Source: JBBSUX01 sp038234045 (GTDB lineage: Bacteria; Pseudomonadota; Gammaproteobacteria; Burkholderiales; Burkholderiaceae_C). Taken from it: a stretch of DNA of 20,117 nucleotides. Under the pieces are notes generated by a model, which made no database searches, had not been told where the DNA came from, and was given only the letters and a program-made list of their open reading frames with translations. Shown one piece after another: positions 7,201 through 14,918 of the stretch (positions are counted from its first letter, which is position 1; every line of letters begins with the position of its first letter). A program made the translations under genes and the position numbers. Location of the stretch: the NCBI GenBank assembly GCA_038234045.1, contig JBBSUX010000027.1:1-20117 (forward strand). The letters run 5' to 3'.

Positions 7201-8494
7201 TTCGACCAAATTTATTTAAATAATTGATAACGCCGCTGACTGGAGGATTTTGGTTATTATCTGGATTTTCTAAAAAAACGCCGGTATTTTCATTCCATTC
7301 TGCATTTGGATTGCCTCCGGTTGGCGTATTCTCCATACCATAAATATCGAAGGTACGCTGGCCTACGAACTTCATTGGGGCGCGGAGTACGCCGCCGTAT
7401 CGTCGAGGTGAGGGCGATTGATCAATAAGGTAGCCGAATGCGGCAATACGTAGCTGGTCGCTATATTTTTGAATAGCGCCAGCTGGTTTATAATTTCCCG
7501 CCGGGTAGCGGATGCATAACGGGTAATCTCGTGACGGCGGTTCTCCAGCAAGAGAGTCGTTTACGCAGACACTCACGCGTGCAAAGAACCCTTTATCCGG
7601 ATTTTGTGGATTAATAGATGAAGGACTTAAGGCGTAAGTATTAGAGGTCGTGGTCGAGCAGAAAGAGTCACTTGGCAGGGGTCCAGATTTAAAATAAATT
7701 TGGTCAAGCGTATTGGCAATCCAGATATCGGTTCCGGCGGCAGCCGTAATCATTTTCTGGGGTACTGCGCCCCAATAGTCTCCCGAAGCCGAGCCATCTT
7801 TCTGGAGTTTTTTGGCTGGGAAATTGCTGGAGTTCCACATGCAGATGGGATCACCGTTCGGTATGATCGCCCGCTGTAAGATCGTAAGGTTTTGCGTGTC
7901 TTTGAAGCGATCTCCGCCGGAAAGCGAGAGCCGGAGCATGTCGATTGCCGAGCTTGACGCCCAGTTCAGGAAGTTACCGCTGAATGCATCAACACATTTG
8001 CGCGTGGTTTTATATGGAGAAAGCGGGTCTTTAGGGCTGAGCTGTATCGGGTTATTCGCAAAATCACCATCGCTAGGGTTAATTCGATCGAAGCGCTTGT
8101 AAGATTCCTTATTCAGGCCAGTAGCTTCTGTCTCTTTGGGTTCGTCGTTATATCGATAACAAGCCTCTGCGTCATAGTAACCAAGATATTCATTCGTGTT
8201 GCTATAGTTAGCATCAGTCGGTATATATCTTGTTTCTTTACCTATTATCAAAGGCGTAGTTGTCGTGCCATCCCAGGTATATTGGGCACCAACTGTAGGA
8301 AATTCTACGGAAAGCGCAAGCGCTAGCGCCGGTTTGTCGCCAGTTGTCGTCGCATAGAGCGGATCACTCGACAAAACAACTGGTGGAATATTCGGTGCTG
8401 TGGGGGCGCTTCGCGCTATAAGCGAGCCCGCGCCGACGGCGATCAGCAATGTTGCGAAGAGCGCAATCCGCATCTTTGAAGTAAAGATTTTCAT
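4244..8494 (-). CDS. pilY1: PilY1-family type IV pilus tip adhesin and biogenesis protein
   Basis: This 1416-residue secreted protein should sit at the pilus tip and help pilus extension, adhesion and surface sensing. An N-terminal signal peptide (MKIFTSKMRIALFATLLIAV onward) precedes a long N-terminal region with beta-proteobacterial PilY1 landmarks: LSVEFPTVGAQY, SGNFLNWAS, YYQALRYLQGL. No DxSxS metal site of a von Willebrand A domain is visible. The C-terminal beta-propeller has ANDGMLHAF at 902-910, AGDLHGKLWKIDF at 1126-1138, a GWYADFPGTGER segment and a terminal GRLSWRQ. The usual calcium loop before AGDL is replaced by LSPFGDVQVIF, lacking the acidic ligands. ATG 8494 is chosen; a TTG at 8545 is possible. 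Bases from about 6400 to 8494 are distinctly AT-rich. The gene lies 68 nt after pilX and overlaps pilE by 4 nt. Confidence 0.93.
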   Translation of the reverse strand: MKIFTSKMRIALFATLLIAVGAGSLIARSAPTAPNIPPVVLSSDPLYATTTGDKPALALALSVEFPTVGAQYTWDGTTTTPLIIGKETRYIPTDANYSNTNEYLGYYDAEACYRYNDEPKETEATGLNKESYKRFDRINPSDGDFANNPIQLSPKDPLSPYKTTRKCVDAFSGNFLNWASSSAIDMLRLSLSGGDRFKDTQNLTILQRAIIPNGDPICMWNSSNFPAKKLQKDGSASGDYWGAVPQKMITAAAGTDIWIANTLDQIYFKSGPLPSDSFCSTTTSNTYALSPSSINPQNPDKGFFARVSVCVNDSLAGEPPSRDYPLCIRYPAGNYKPAGAIQKYSDQLRIAAFGYLIDQSPSPRRYGGVLRAPMKFVGQRTFDIYGMENTPTGGNPNAEWNENTGVFLENPDNNQNPPVSGVINYLNKFGRTNSNPLKRGRYKKFDPVSELYYQALRYLQGLPPSPAAISNTTDDMYDGFPVFKTWSDPYGDGRSSTANYACLKSNIVVVGDIHTWDGPTRPTASATGNIPDLDYWTGIVDNFEQGSTTTAYFDGDGISRITSNPNTANGSPRKDSIIGAAYWAHTHDIRGTDWADSPNQQRPGLRVKSFLFDVNEYGDSSKPSQRLYQNQFFTAAKYGGFESDPSNPGAKPFNTYGNPFIQKVFNSDGTVTLKSNNDIWQKPDNKGEASTYYLQSSARGVLTAFDEIFGRAASSARSIAGAATASSSLQVALNNVTFQGAFDATDWSGDLLAVPLKVDSTNAVTIGATNYWSASEQLMALTAPATTRNIYIGRTGGNSAPTAAAFTWASISSTANITIKDALDRVTPTATPDGLAQDRVAYLRGDRSKESSVFRVRNKLLGDVINSGIAYSGAPPLNVFSSAYSSFYAAHKTRTPAVFVGANDGMLHAFNATLDGADKGKELFAYIPSWMAPKLAALTRKDYAVNHQSYVDGTPTVREANLGSETSQSWKTVLVAGTGGGGRGVFALDVTDPTTFTASNVLWEFTQNDDIDMGFVVGRPQILKIRTSAHGVAPATYKWFAVVASGVDNYVPDAANNFSTTGNPALFFLDLSKASGQSWIKGTNYFKLILPVDSTLATPLATGLATGLVNFSAALSPFGDVQVIFAGDLHGKLWKIDFTKDDYPGMTLAGFSMGNLTGYGTSSNPKPLYIARDKNGLNQPITIGPLLARGEGPYTTYVTFGTGKYLETSDRTTSIINSLYSIYDNSEITASDGGSTTAIVSGRSRLQVRTFDASTQTTTGSPFRWGRATSDSDTTRRSGWYADFPGTGEREASDGVVFGDTFVLGALIPGTTGSASACSAAGGSGREWNINIDTGIAQTKVSVVGILGKPLVLDVPSATTTTVSDNTGRQRKTVTSVVVQQGSTGLGSSTTLTQEIITGRLSWRQINNYLDLHVAP

Positions 8495-8562
8495 ATTCTG
8501 AGTATTATCAGGTGCTGAATTTGACTTGAAATCTTCATAGTGCAATTAGATCTTTGTTTGAC

Positions 8563-9213
8563 TTAATTGCGATAGATCATCTGAACCACCGACTGAATAT
8601 CGGCCCGGGGTCCGAATCCCATCGCCGTCACGCGGTAAACATATTGGATAACGGGTGAAGAGCGATCACGGCCAATCGGGTCCTGCAAGGCTTCCACAAC
8701 ATATCGGGGTGCTTTCGCGGGCTGTGCACCTGTCCCGCCTGACGCAAAGGTTCGTCCGGTAAATGTGCCAAGGGCGACGGATTTAGCTGCAGCATTTGCG
8801 GCGGTGAAATCTACCGAAAGCCACGCGGGTTTTGCGGTGGGATCTGTCAGAAGGGCGTTGCAGAGCCCTTGTTTGCTGCCCGGGCCGCCGCAATCAGTGA
8901 CAAAAAGATTGGGGTCGGCCTGACCTCCCGGGCCCATGCCGAAAGTTGTGACTGAACGCGCAGGAGTAGTAGCTGTTCCGCGGATATCGAATTCAGCATC
9001 GACCAAAGCGGCTTCCGCCGACTGCCAGGCAAGCTGGGTATCGCGGTCATTCCGGGCGCCGCGCTCGCCCATGAGCGCAATCTGAGAGGCGCTTACCCCC
9101 AGCAGGGAGACAATCACCAGGATCATCATGACGATGACTAAAGAAATTCCCGCTTGCCCGCGACGAGCACGCAACGGGCTCCTTGACAAAATTGATAACA
9201 TGCGGCGGTTCAT
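8563..9213 (-). CDS. pilX: Type IV pilus minor pilin PilX
   Basis: The 216-residue product has a basic leader of 22 residues, a cleavage site AG|ISLVIVMM and a long hydrophobic helix ending near residue 42, then the PilX-type sequence MGERGARNDRDTQLAWQSAEAAL (in two blocks, about 48-70). As in other PilX proteins, the Glu usually found at mature position +5 is absent (Ile instead). The C-terminus ends YVYRVTAMGFGPRADIQSVVQMIYR in the PilX C-terminal domain style. Its ATG overlaps the pilW stop as ATGA; ATG at residue 5 is a second possible start. PilX acts with PilV, PilW and PilE in priming pilus assembly and in placing PilY1 at the tip. Confidence 0.9.
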   Translation of the reverse strand: MNRRMLSILSRSPLRARRGQAGISLVIVMMILVIVSLLGVSASQIALMGERGARNDRDTQLAWQSAEAALVDAEFDIRGTATTPARSVTTFGMGPGGQADPNLFVTDCGGPGSKQGLCNALLTDPTAKPAWLSVDFTAANAAAKSVALGTFTGRTFASGGTGAQPAKAPRYVVEALQDPIGRDRSSPVIQYVYRVTAMGFGPRADIQSVVQMIYRN

Positions 9214-10310
9214 AAAGCGATATCCTGATAATTGCGCAGATGGATCGTGAAAGTGACCGTCTGGCGCAAGCGGCCATCACTCCCGGCGCTATAGGTGGTC
9301 CCTGCATCCCCTGCACTAGCGAATGCGCTGCCGGCGGCACCGCCTGATGAACTGGTGGCATCGCCGAAGGGGAGCACCGTAACGTTTTTGGCCTCTTGAA
9401 CGGAATTGGGCGCTCCGCGCAACACTAGTCCTATGCGCAAGGAGCGAACGCGTCGCCAGTTGTTGTTGGTTGCTACGTCATCACCCGCGACCACCATTTG
9501 GTCTGCCCGCAAATACCGGTCAGTTTTATTGGGCGGAGCCGCTGTTGTTGGTGTTACGGCGTTTGGAGTGACGCCGTCCACACCATACAGGACCTGAAAG
9601 CTTTCAACACCGGCGACAATAGGTTGCGCGCTTCCTGAACTGGGGGCAATCGTATCGTCGTCGGATGACCTGCACATTAACGTCGGTTCGCCATTGCTTG
9701 TCGCAACATAAAATATGCTGACAATACGCTCATCCCGGTTTGCGGGATATGGATTGGTGCTTGGTACTGTCGCCGGTTTTGGCGATGTACCCAGGCAAGT
9801 AATCATGCTGCCGTCTGGTTTACCGGATCCTGGATATGTTTCTGCTCCTTGATAACGCAGGACGATGATGTCGCTACCATGGCCTATCGAGTTCTTCCCC
9901 CAAGCTCCACCTACTGAGTTGTAGGGGTCGCTCGGCGAGATCTTTGACGCATTGAAACCCGTTATGTTAGGCGCGGGATTCGTAAGAAGCGTCGCATCAT
10001 TTTTCCGGGGGGTTGTTGAATAAGCAACATCCTCAAAACCTGTCTGCAACACGATCCGTGTAATCAGAGCCGTGGCATAGCGGGCGTTATCGCGCAGCTG
10101 GGATGAGGCATCAACCGTGGTGAATCCGCGTTGCGCAACGGTGAGCACGCCGACGGTGGCCGCGACCACCAACAGGCCAACCGCCATGGCGACCAGGAGC
10201 TCAACCAGCGTCATTCCGTGAGACTGCCTCGGTGAGGTTCGAGCTAAGCTTTTCACGGATGCAGGAGAACTGCGGTGCCGAGCGGATCGTTGGGTTTGCG
10301 CGTTCGTCAT
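9210..10310 (-). CDS. pilW: Type IV pilus minor pilin PilW
   Basis: The 366-residue protein carries the prepilin site G32|MTLVELLVAMAVGLLVVAA with Glu +5 and a hydrophobic helix. It is followed by the PilW pattern of QLRDNARYATALI at about 75-87 and a large beta-rich domain that includes a SIFYVA segment and RSLRIGLVLRG near the C-terminus. ATG 10310 leaves a rather long 32-residue leader. An in-frame GTG at 10256 would give a 14-residue leader of more usual size, but has no ribosome site; neither start is certain. The open frame upstream runs into pilV and is not pilin-like. pilV ends 17 nt upstream and pilX overlaps by 4 nt. Confidence 0.9.
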   Translation of the reverse strand: MTNAQTQRSARHRSSPASVKSLARTSPRQSHGMTLVELLVAMAVGLLVVAATVGVLTVAQRGFTTVDASSQLRDNARYATALITRIVLQTGFEDVAYSTTPRKNDATLLTNPAPNITGFNASKISPSDPYNSVGGAWGKNSIGHGSDIIVLRYQGAETYPGSGKPDGSMITCLGTSPKPATVPSTNPYPANRDERIVSIFYVATSNGEPTLMCRSSDDDTIAPSSGSAQPIVAGVESFQVLYGVDGVTPNAVTPTTAAPPNKTDRYLRADQMVVAGDDVATNNNWRRVRSLRIGLVLRGAPNSVQEAKNVTVLPFGDATSSSGGAAGSAFASAGDAGTTYSAGSDGRLRQTVTFTIHLRNYQDIAL

Positions 10311-10327
10311 GGCGTCCGATGGATAGA

Positions 10328-10942
10328 TCAGGTAGGACTCGACGGATTGACCGGGATGATCACCGCCGGGACCCCTGTGCTGTCGGTAGCTCGGTCCACT
10401 TTTCGCGATGCGCTGTTGGTAGATGCGCGCGTCCATCCGATCTTGATCATGATGGTGCCGCCGGGACTCGAATCGGTGCATCCCCATTGAGGAGTGCCAG
10501 CGGCATCAAAGGGGGCCGAGTCGTAGCAGACGCGCACTTTCGCGCCCGGAAGCTCGGCGGACACGCGTGCCAGCCAGTCGGTGAGTTGCGCGTTGGCAAT
10601 GGCGGCGGTGGTCGCACAGTTGTTGCCTACCGCCAGACAGTAGGAAGTGGCGGCAGGTGCCATTGCAGCGCCAGATACATCCACCAGATAGGGATTGGTT
10701 GCCGTCGGCTTGCCGGCCTCGACGACGTTGCCCCGCATGAGTTCGGCCAGTTCCTTGGCAAATGTGGTTCCGACCGACTGAAGCCGAGCCTCGCGGTTCG
10801 ACTTGATAGATGCCGCCTGCAAGCCGACCATGCCGAGCAAGCCGAAAGACAGCACGACGATCGAAATCAATATCTCCACCAGCGAAAATCCACGCTGAGG
10901 TGGGCGACGGGTCTGGAGTGACGGTGAAAGGTTTTGGCGCAT
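10328..10942 (-). CDS. pilV: Type IV pilus minor pilin PilV, first gene of the pilus operon
   Basis: The 204-residue product shows leader MRQNLSPSLQTRRPPQRG, cleavage at G18|FSLVEILISIVVLSFGLLG with Glu +5, then the PilV hallmark GLQAASIKSNREARLQS and FAKELAELMRGN. Three cysteines follow in the variable beta domain. ATG 10942 is chosen because it gives a standard leader; the frame stays open to 11041 without pilin features. It is the promoter-proximal gene of the minus-strand pilus operon and is divergent from the esterase gene across 265 nt. PilV is a minor pilin of the priming complex. Confidence 0.91.
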   Translation of the reverse strand: MRQNLSPSLQTRRPPQRGFSLVEILISIVVLSFGLLGMVGLQAASIKSNREARLQSVGTTFAKELAELMRGNVVEAGKPTATNPYLVDVSGAAMAPAATSYCLAVGNNCATTAAIANAQLTDWLARVSAELPGAKVRVCYDSAPFDAAGTPQWGCTDSSPGGTIMIKIGWTRASTNSASRKVDRATDSTGVPAVIIPVNPSSPT

Positions 10943-11207
10943 CGTGCAAGAGTAGAGTCTGAATGTTTCAGCCGCAAGTGTCGCCCGAGCAACGGCAGAC
11001 GGGCGCCGATGAGCGGTAAATGCTTTGCGCAGGCTGCGCAAACCTGCTCCAAGAGCCGAGCGCCGGCTGGTCTGGGGCGCGGATACCGGATTTGTCTGGT
11101 TACAGTTGCCGGCCCACTAGCACGCTCTGCTACCCCATGACTCGCCTCTGAGCCGAATTCGCCCGGCGCGGCTACGCGTAAAGTTTTTCTCTATTCGGAT
11201 TGATTCG
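10943..11207. promoter_or_regulatory. Divergent intergenic region between pilV and the esterase gene
   Basis: This gap must hold the start signals for the minus-strand pilus operon and probably the plus-strand esterase gene. On the minus strand, TTGCGG (10977-10972), a 17-nt spacer and TACTCT (10954-10949) resemble a weak sigma-70 promoter. Its start point would fall almost at the pilV ATG, giving a leaderless or nearly leaderless mRNA. No clear sigma-54 box or strong plus-strand promoter was found. Confidence 0.3.
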
Positions 11208-11867
11208 ATGTTGCAAACCCTGAATTTCGAAACCGGCCCAGCAGCGGCTGCCTCCATCATCGTCATGCATGGCCTTGGCGCCAGCGCCAATGATTTCGTG
11301 CCGTTCGTCGAGCAGCTCGACCTGCGTGCTATCGGTGCGGTGCGCTTTGTGTTTCCCCAGGCGCCGGATATTCCAGTGACCATCAATGGTGGCTACCGCA
11401 TGCCGGCCTGGTATGACATCAGCCTTGCGGACTTGACCCGGCGCGAAGACGAGGCAGGTCTGCGCGCTTCCCAGGCGGCGGTCAATTTGCTTATTGAAAG
11501 GGAGATCGCGAGCGGTGTGTCGGCGCACCGGATCGTCGTGGCGGGTTTTTCGCAGGGATGCGCGATGGCGCTGATGACGGGCTTGCGTTACCCGCAGCGG
11601 CTGGCAGGCATCGTAGGGATGGCGGGGTATATGCCGCTGGCCGCTCTTGCTGGCGCCGAGAGACACAGCGCAAATGCGGACTTGCCGGTGTTTCTCGCCC
11701 ATGGCACCCGCGACGGTGTGGTTCCGCCAAGCCGGGCCGAGGCGGCGCGCGATCAACTCACGGGGCTAGGCCATCCGGTGGAATGGCATAGTTACCCGAT
11801 GGAGCATTCCGTGTGCCCGCAGGAAATTGCCGATCTCAATCGTTGGTTGTTGAAGATCCTGGCCTAG
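11208..11867 (+). CDS. Carboxylesterase, acyl-protein thioesterase-like alpha/beta hydrolase
   Basis: This is a 219-residue cytosolic serine hydrolase of the phospholipase/carboxylesterase (Abhydrolase_2) family, close to the family's usual 215-225 residues. The catalytic triad is visible: Ser115 in GFSQG (113-117), Asp169 in HGTRDGVVP (165-173) and His200 in YPMEHSVC (196-203). The oxyanion-loop HGLGASANDF at 21-30 and the FVFPQAP motif at 48-54 are also typical. There is no signal peptide. The family cleaves short-chain esters or thioesters; the natural substrate is unknown. It is followed 106 nt later by gshA on the same strand, with no functional link apparent. Confidence 0.93.
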   Translation: MLQTLNFETGPAAAASIIVMHGLGASANDFVPFVEQLDLRAIGAVRFVFPQAPDIPVTINGGYRMPAWYDISLADLTRREDEAGLRASQAAVNLLIEREIASGVSAHRIVVAGFSQGCAMALMTGLRYPQRLAGIVGMAGYMPLAALAGAERHSANADLPVFLAHGTRDGVVPPSRAEAARDQLTGLGHPVEWHSYPMEHSVCPQEIADLNRWLLKILA

Positions 11868-11973
11868 CCCGCAGATATTCGTCGTGCAAGGGATGTTCTT
11901 GCTGGTACGAGCGGTCATTGCGCCCACGTGATAACTTCCGCAGCCCGAAAAGAATCAAAATCGACGGAACCAC

Positions 11974-13539
11974 ATGAGCAGTTTGCAACAGCGCCTTGCA
12001 GCGTTGACCCCCGAGCGGCTGCGCGGCATGGGGCGCGGCGTTGAGAAGGAGAGCCTGCGAACCACCCCTGACGGGCTGCTTGCGCTTACGCCGCATCCGG
12101 CGGCGCTTGGCTCGGCATTGACGCATCCGCACATCACCACTGATTTCAGTGAATCACAGGTTGAGTTAATTACGGGAGTGCATCCGGATGCTGAGGCGTG
12201 CCTGAACGAGCTTGCCGCCGTGCATCAGTTCACCTATCGGGTAATGGCAGAGCAGGGTAATGAAACGCTGTGGGTGTCCAGCATGCCCTGCGGTTTACCG
12301 ACCGATGAAACCATTCCGATCGGCCGCTACGGCAGTTCCAACGTGGGACGTGCCAAGAGCATTTACAGAATGGGCTTGGCGCATCGCTATGGGCGCCGCA
12401 TGCAGACGATTTCGGGCATTCACTACAACTGGTCGTTGCCGGGGGTGAGCACCGAGGAGTATTTCAGCTTGATCCGCAATTTTCGGCGGCAGTCGTTCCT
12501 TCTGCTGACGCTGTTTGGCGCTTCTCCGGCGGTGTGCTCCACTTTTGTCGCCGGCCGGGATCATGGCTTGCAGTCGCTTGGGCAGGGCAGCATGTACCTG
12601 CCGCACGCGACCTCGCTGCGGATGGGCCGGCTCGGCTATCAGAGCGATGCGCAGGCCAGTCTTGCGGTGAGTTACAACGATATTGAGGGCTACGGCGCTT
12701 CGCTGCAGGATGCGTTGACCATCGCCTATCCCGCGTATGAGCAACTCGGTATCCGCAATCCGGGTGGCGACTACAACCAGTTGGCAACCTCGCTGCTGCA
12801 GATCGAAAACGAGTTCTACGGCACCATCCGCCCCAAGCGCACGATCCGACCCGGGGAAAGACCGCTGCATGCTTTGCGTGACCGTGGCGTCGAATACATC
12901 GAGGTGCGCTGCATGGATCTCGATCCATTCGAGCCGTTCGGAATCAACGCGCAGACGATGCGTTTCATCGATGTGTTTCTGCTGCATTGCCTGCTGTCCG
13001 ACAGCCCGCGTGATAGTCCAGAAGAGATCGCCGACCTGAAGCACAACCAGCACCTTGCGGCAGCGCGTGGGCGTGAGCCCGGATTAATGATTCAGCGGTC
13101 GGGGCGCGCCGTGACACTGATGGATTGGGGCCGCGAAATTCTGGGCGAATGTGCGCAGATCGCCGAAGCGCTCGATCGTCTTCAGGCGCCTTCTGCTGTG
13201 CCGCTCCACGCGCAAGCAGTGGCAGAGGCTGCGTCTTACCTTGATCATCCCGATACGCTTCCTTCTGCCCGGGTTCTGAGCTCGATGGCCGAGGAACACG
13301 ACAATTCATTCGTACGCTTCGTGCGCCACCAATCGGCCGAAACCAGGGCGAGTGTCCTGGCACGTGTATTTCCGCCGGCGCAGCGGGAGGCATTTGAAGC
13401 AGAAAGCCGCGATTCCCTGGCCGCACAGCGTCGTATCGAAGCCGCGGACACGATGTCGTTCGAGGAGTACCGCGTTCACTATGTGTCGCCCGAGCAGTTG
13501 GTGCCGCAGATGCATCCCGCAGTAGCGGCAGTCGCGTGA
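11974..13539 (+). CDS. gshA: Glutamate-cysteine ligase, gamma-proteobacterial (E. coli) type
   Basis: GshA joins glutamate and cysteine with ATP to give gamma-glutamylcysteine, the first and limiting step of glutathione synthesis in the cytosol. The 521 residues match the length of the E. coli enzyme (about 518). Conserved blocks include VEKES at 23-27, TTDFSESQVELITG at 55-68, the GRYGSSN segment at 117-123, QTISGIHYNWSLP at 144-156 and YIEVRCMDLDPFEP at 308-321. The ATG at 11974 follows a short GGAA (about 11965). The gene appears complete. Many beta-proteobacteria instead use a shorter unrelated GshA family, so the type is worth noting. Confidence 0.95.
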   Translation: MSSLQQRLAALTPERLRGMGRGVEKESLRTTPDGLLALTPHPAALGSALTHPHITTDFSESQVELITGVHPDAEACLNELAAVHQFTYRVMAEQGNETLWVSSMPCGLPTDETIPIGRYGSSNVGRAKSIYRMGLAHRYGRRMQTISGIHYNWSLPGVSTEEYFSLIRNFRRQSFLLLTLFGASPAVCSTFVAGRDHGLQSLGQGSMYLPHATSLRMGRLGYQSDAQASLAVSYNDIEGYGASLQDALTIAYPAYEQLGIRNPGGDYNQLATSLLQIENEFYGTIRPKRTIRPGERPLHALRDRGVEYIEVRCMDLDPFEPFGINAQTMRFIDVFLLHCLLSDSPRDSPEEIADLKHNQHLAAARGREPGLMIQRSGRAVTLMDWGREILGECAQIAEALDRLQAPSAVPLHAQAVAEAASYLDHPDTLPSARVLSSMAEEHDNSFVRFVRHQSAETRASVLARVFPPAQREAFEAESRDSLAAQRRIEAADTMSFEEYRVHYVSPEQLVPQMHPAVAAVA

Positions 13540-13624
13540 TTTTCGTCGGACTAATCGCATGCCGGCGGAACGGCGAATTCACTCGACACGCCGATAGCGC
13601 AGTTCGTCAGGCAGCATCAACATT

Positions 13625-14608
13625 ATGAGTATTCAGTGGTTTCCGGGGCATATGCACCTCACCCGCAAAGCGATTGCTGCGCGAATGCGGGAAACCGATG
13701 TGGTGATCGAGCTGCTCGATGCGCGCTTGCCAGGCTCCAGCGCCAACCCGTTGATTGCCGAACTGACGGCCAACAAGCCTGCACTTAAGGTACTCAACAA
13801 GCAGGATATTGCTGACCCTGAGCGAACCTCTCGCTGGCTGGCCCACTACAACGCACTTGCCTCTACCGCTGCGATCGGGCTCGACGCTGGTGAGCCAGCA
13901 CCGGCAAGGCGCTTGATCGATGCGTGTCGCACGCTGACTCCTGGGCGGCGCGGAATGGCACGGCCGATGCGTGTGCTGGTGTGCGGTGTACCCAACGTGG
14001 GCAAATCAACTCTCATCAATACGTTGGTGGGCGTCAAAAAAGCCAAGACCGGCGACGAAGCCGGCATCACCCGGGCCGAGCAGCGCATTGTGCTGGCAGA
14101 TGACTTCTATTTGTGGGATACGCCCGGAATGCTGTGGCCCCGCATCACGATGCCGCGCGCCGGCTTTCATCTGGCGGCGGCCGGATCGATTGGACGCAAC
14201 GCCTATGACGAGCCAGAGGTAGCCGTCGAACTGCTGCGTGCCCTTAAGCAACCGTATGAGGAATTGCTGCGGACGCGCTTCCGGTTACCTGCCGAAATCG
14301 ATGGCCGCCCCGTTGCCGAGACGGAGGATGAGGTTCTGCTGGAGGCCATCGGCAAACTGCGCGGTGCCGTTCAGTCGCGCGGCCGCGTCGATACGCAAAA
14401 GGCTGCCGAGATCGTGCTCAATGACTTTCGCAGCGCGGTGCTCGGGCGCATCACGCTGGAGACGCCGGAGGAGTTCGCACTCTGGCAAACCGAAGCTGAC
14501 GCCGCCGAGCAGGAACGTCGGGTCAAAAAGCTTTCGCGCACTGCCAAGGGTCGCGCCGAACTCGCCGAAGAATCGGCAAACGAGCCGCAAGCGGATTCCG
14601 GTTCCTGA
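13625..14608 (+). CDS. Circularly permuted ribosome-assembly GTPase, YlqF/RbgA family
   Basis: The 327-residue protein has GTPase motifs in permuted order: G4 NKQD at 58-61 comes before G1 GVPNVGKST at 121-129, then G2 around Thr149 and G3 DTPG at 165-168. The N-terminus IQWFPGHMHLTRKA is diagnostic of the YlqF/RbgA family, whose Bacillus member helps late assembly of the 50S ribosomal subunit; that role is inferred here. A C-terminal helical domain and a charged tail follow. The start ATG has no strong ribosome site, but the protein begins exactly at the family N-terminus. It lies 85 nt after gshA on the same strand. Confidence 0.92.
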   Translation: MSIQWFPGHMHLTRKAIAARMRETDVVIELLDARLPGSSANPLIAELTANKPALKVLNKQDIADPERTSRWLAHYNALASTAAIGLDAGEPAPARRLIDACRTLTPGRRGMARPMRVLVCGVPNVGKSTLINTLVGVKKAKTGDEAGITRAEQRIVLADDFYLWDTPGMLWPRITMPRAGFHLAAAGSIGRNAYDEPEVAVELLRALKQPYEELLRTRFRLPAEIDGRPVAETEDEVLLEAIGKLRGAVQSRGRVDTQKAAEIVLNDFRSAVLGRITLETPEEFALWQTEADAAEQERRVKKLSRTAKGRAELAEESANEPQADSGS

Positions 14609-14648
14609 TTGGCCGCTGCTTGGACAAGCTTGCAGTGGACCTCGCACT

Positions 14649-14668
14649 GATGCGCGGTCAAGCGCATC
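14649..14668 (+). terminator. Possible weak hairpin terminator after the GTPase gene
   Basis: GATGCGC (14649-14655) and GCGCATC (14662-14668) form a perfect 7-bp stem with a GGTCAA loop, 40 nt after the GTPase stop. No T-tract follows, so intrinsic termination is doubtful; it could be an mRNA 3' end stabiliser. Confidence 0.3.
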
Positions 14669-14690
14669 TGGATAATCACAAGTAATAGGT

Positions 14691-14755
14691 GCTTAAAGCG
14701 ATTATCCGTCGGGCGCTATTAGCTATCTAAAAAATAGCGATCTAGCATTCCGGAT
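14691..14755. repeat. Palindromic intergenic element, possibly a dispersed repeat
   Basis: The stretch contains AGCG (14697-14700) facing CGCT (14714-14717), then GCTATT (14715-14720) and GCTAT (14722-14726), which can both pair with the single AATAGC block (14733-14738). This alternating palindromic layout, between a gene end and a new transcription unit, resembles short dispersed palindromic repeats I recall from Burkholderiales intergenic regions. The repeat status is inferred; only one copy is in the window. Confidence 0.4.
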
Positions 14756-14918
14756 AGCCGACATCTCTTGCTTGCCGTCAGGTCCCTGCAAGGCTTTTCA
14801 GGGTTCCCCCCTAGAGGGTATGGGCAGCGGAAAACTAAGCTTGCGCGGCAGACCGATACCGGTGTTCGCAAGAACCTTGTCGGGTGCTTACAGCAACAAT
14901 TTTGGAGATCCCAACCTC

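Larger units (their letters stand above)
14609..14918. other. 310-nt non-coding gap upstream of livK
   Basis: I see no convincing gene here. The gap holds a 7-bp hairpin (14649-14668), a palindromic element (14691-14755), a CCCTG/CAGGG hairpin (14784-14803) and the livK ribosome site GGAG at 14904-14907. Part of the livK frame is open from 14772, but this part has no signal-peptide or family similarity. No sigma-70 promoter stands out. Confidence 0.6.

Noticed and set aside
14784..14803. CCCTG/CAGGG hairpin as a leucine attenuator
   Set aside because: There is no leader peptide with runs of Leu, Ile or Val codons and no T-tract after the stem.
14772..14918. N-terminal extension of livK
   Set aside because: It would bury the clear signal peptide; the ATG at 14919 has its own GGAG.
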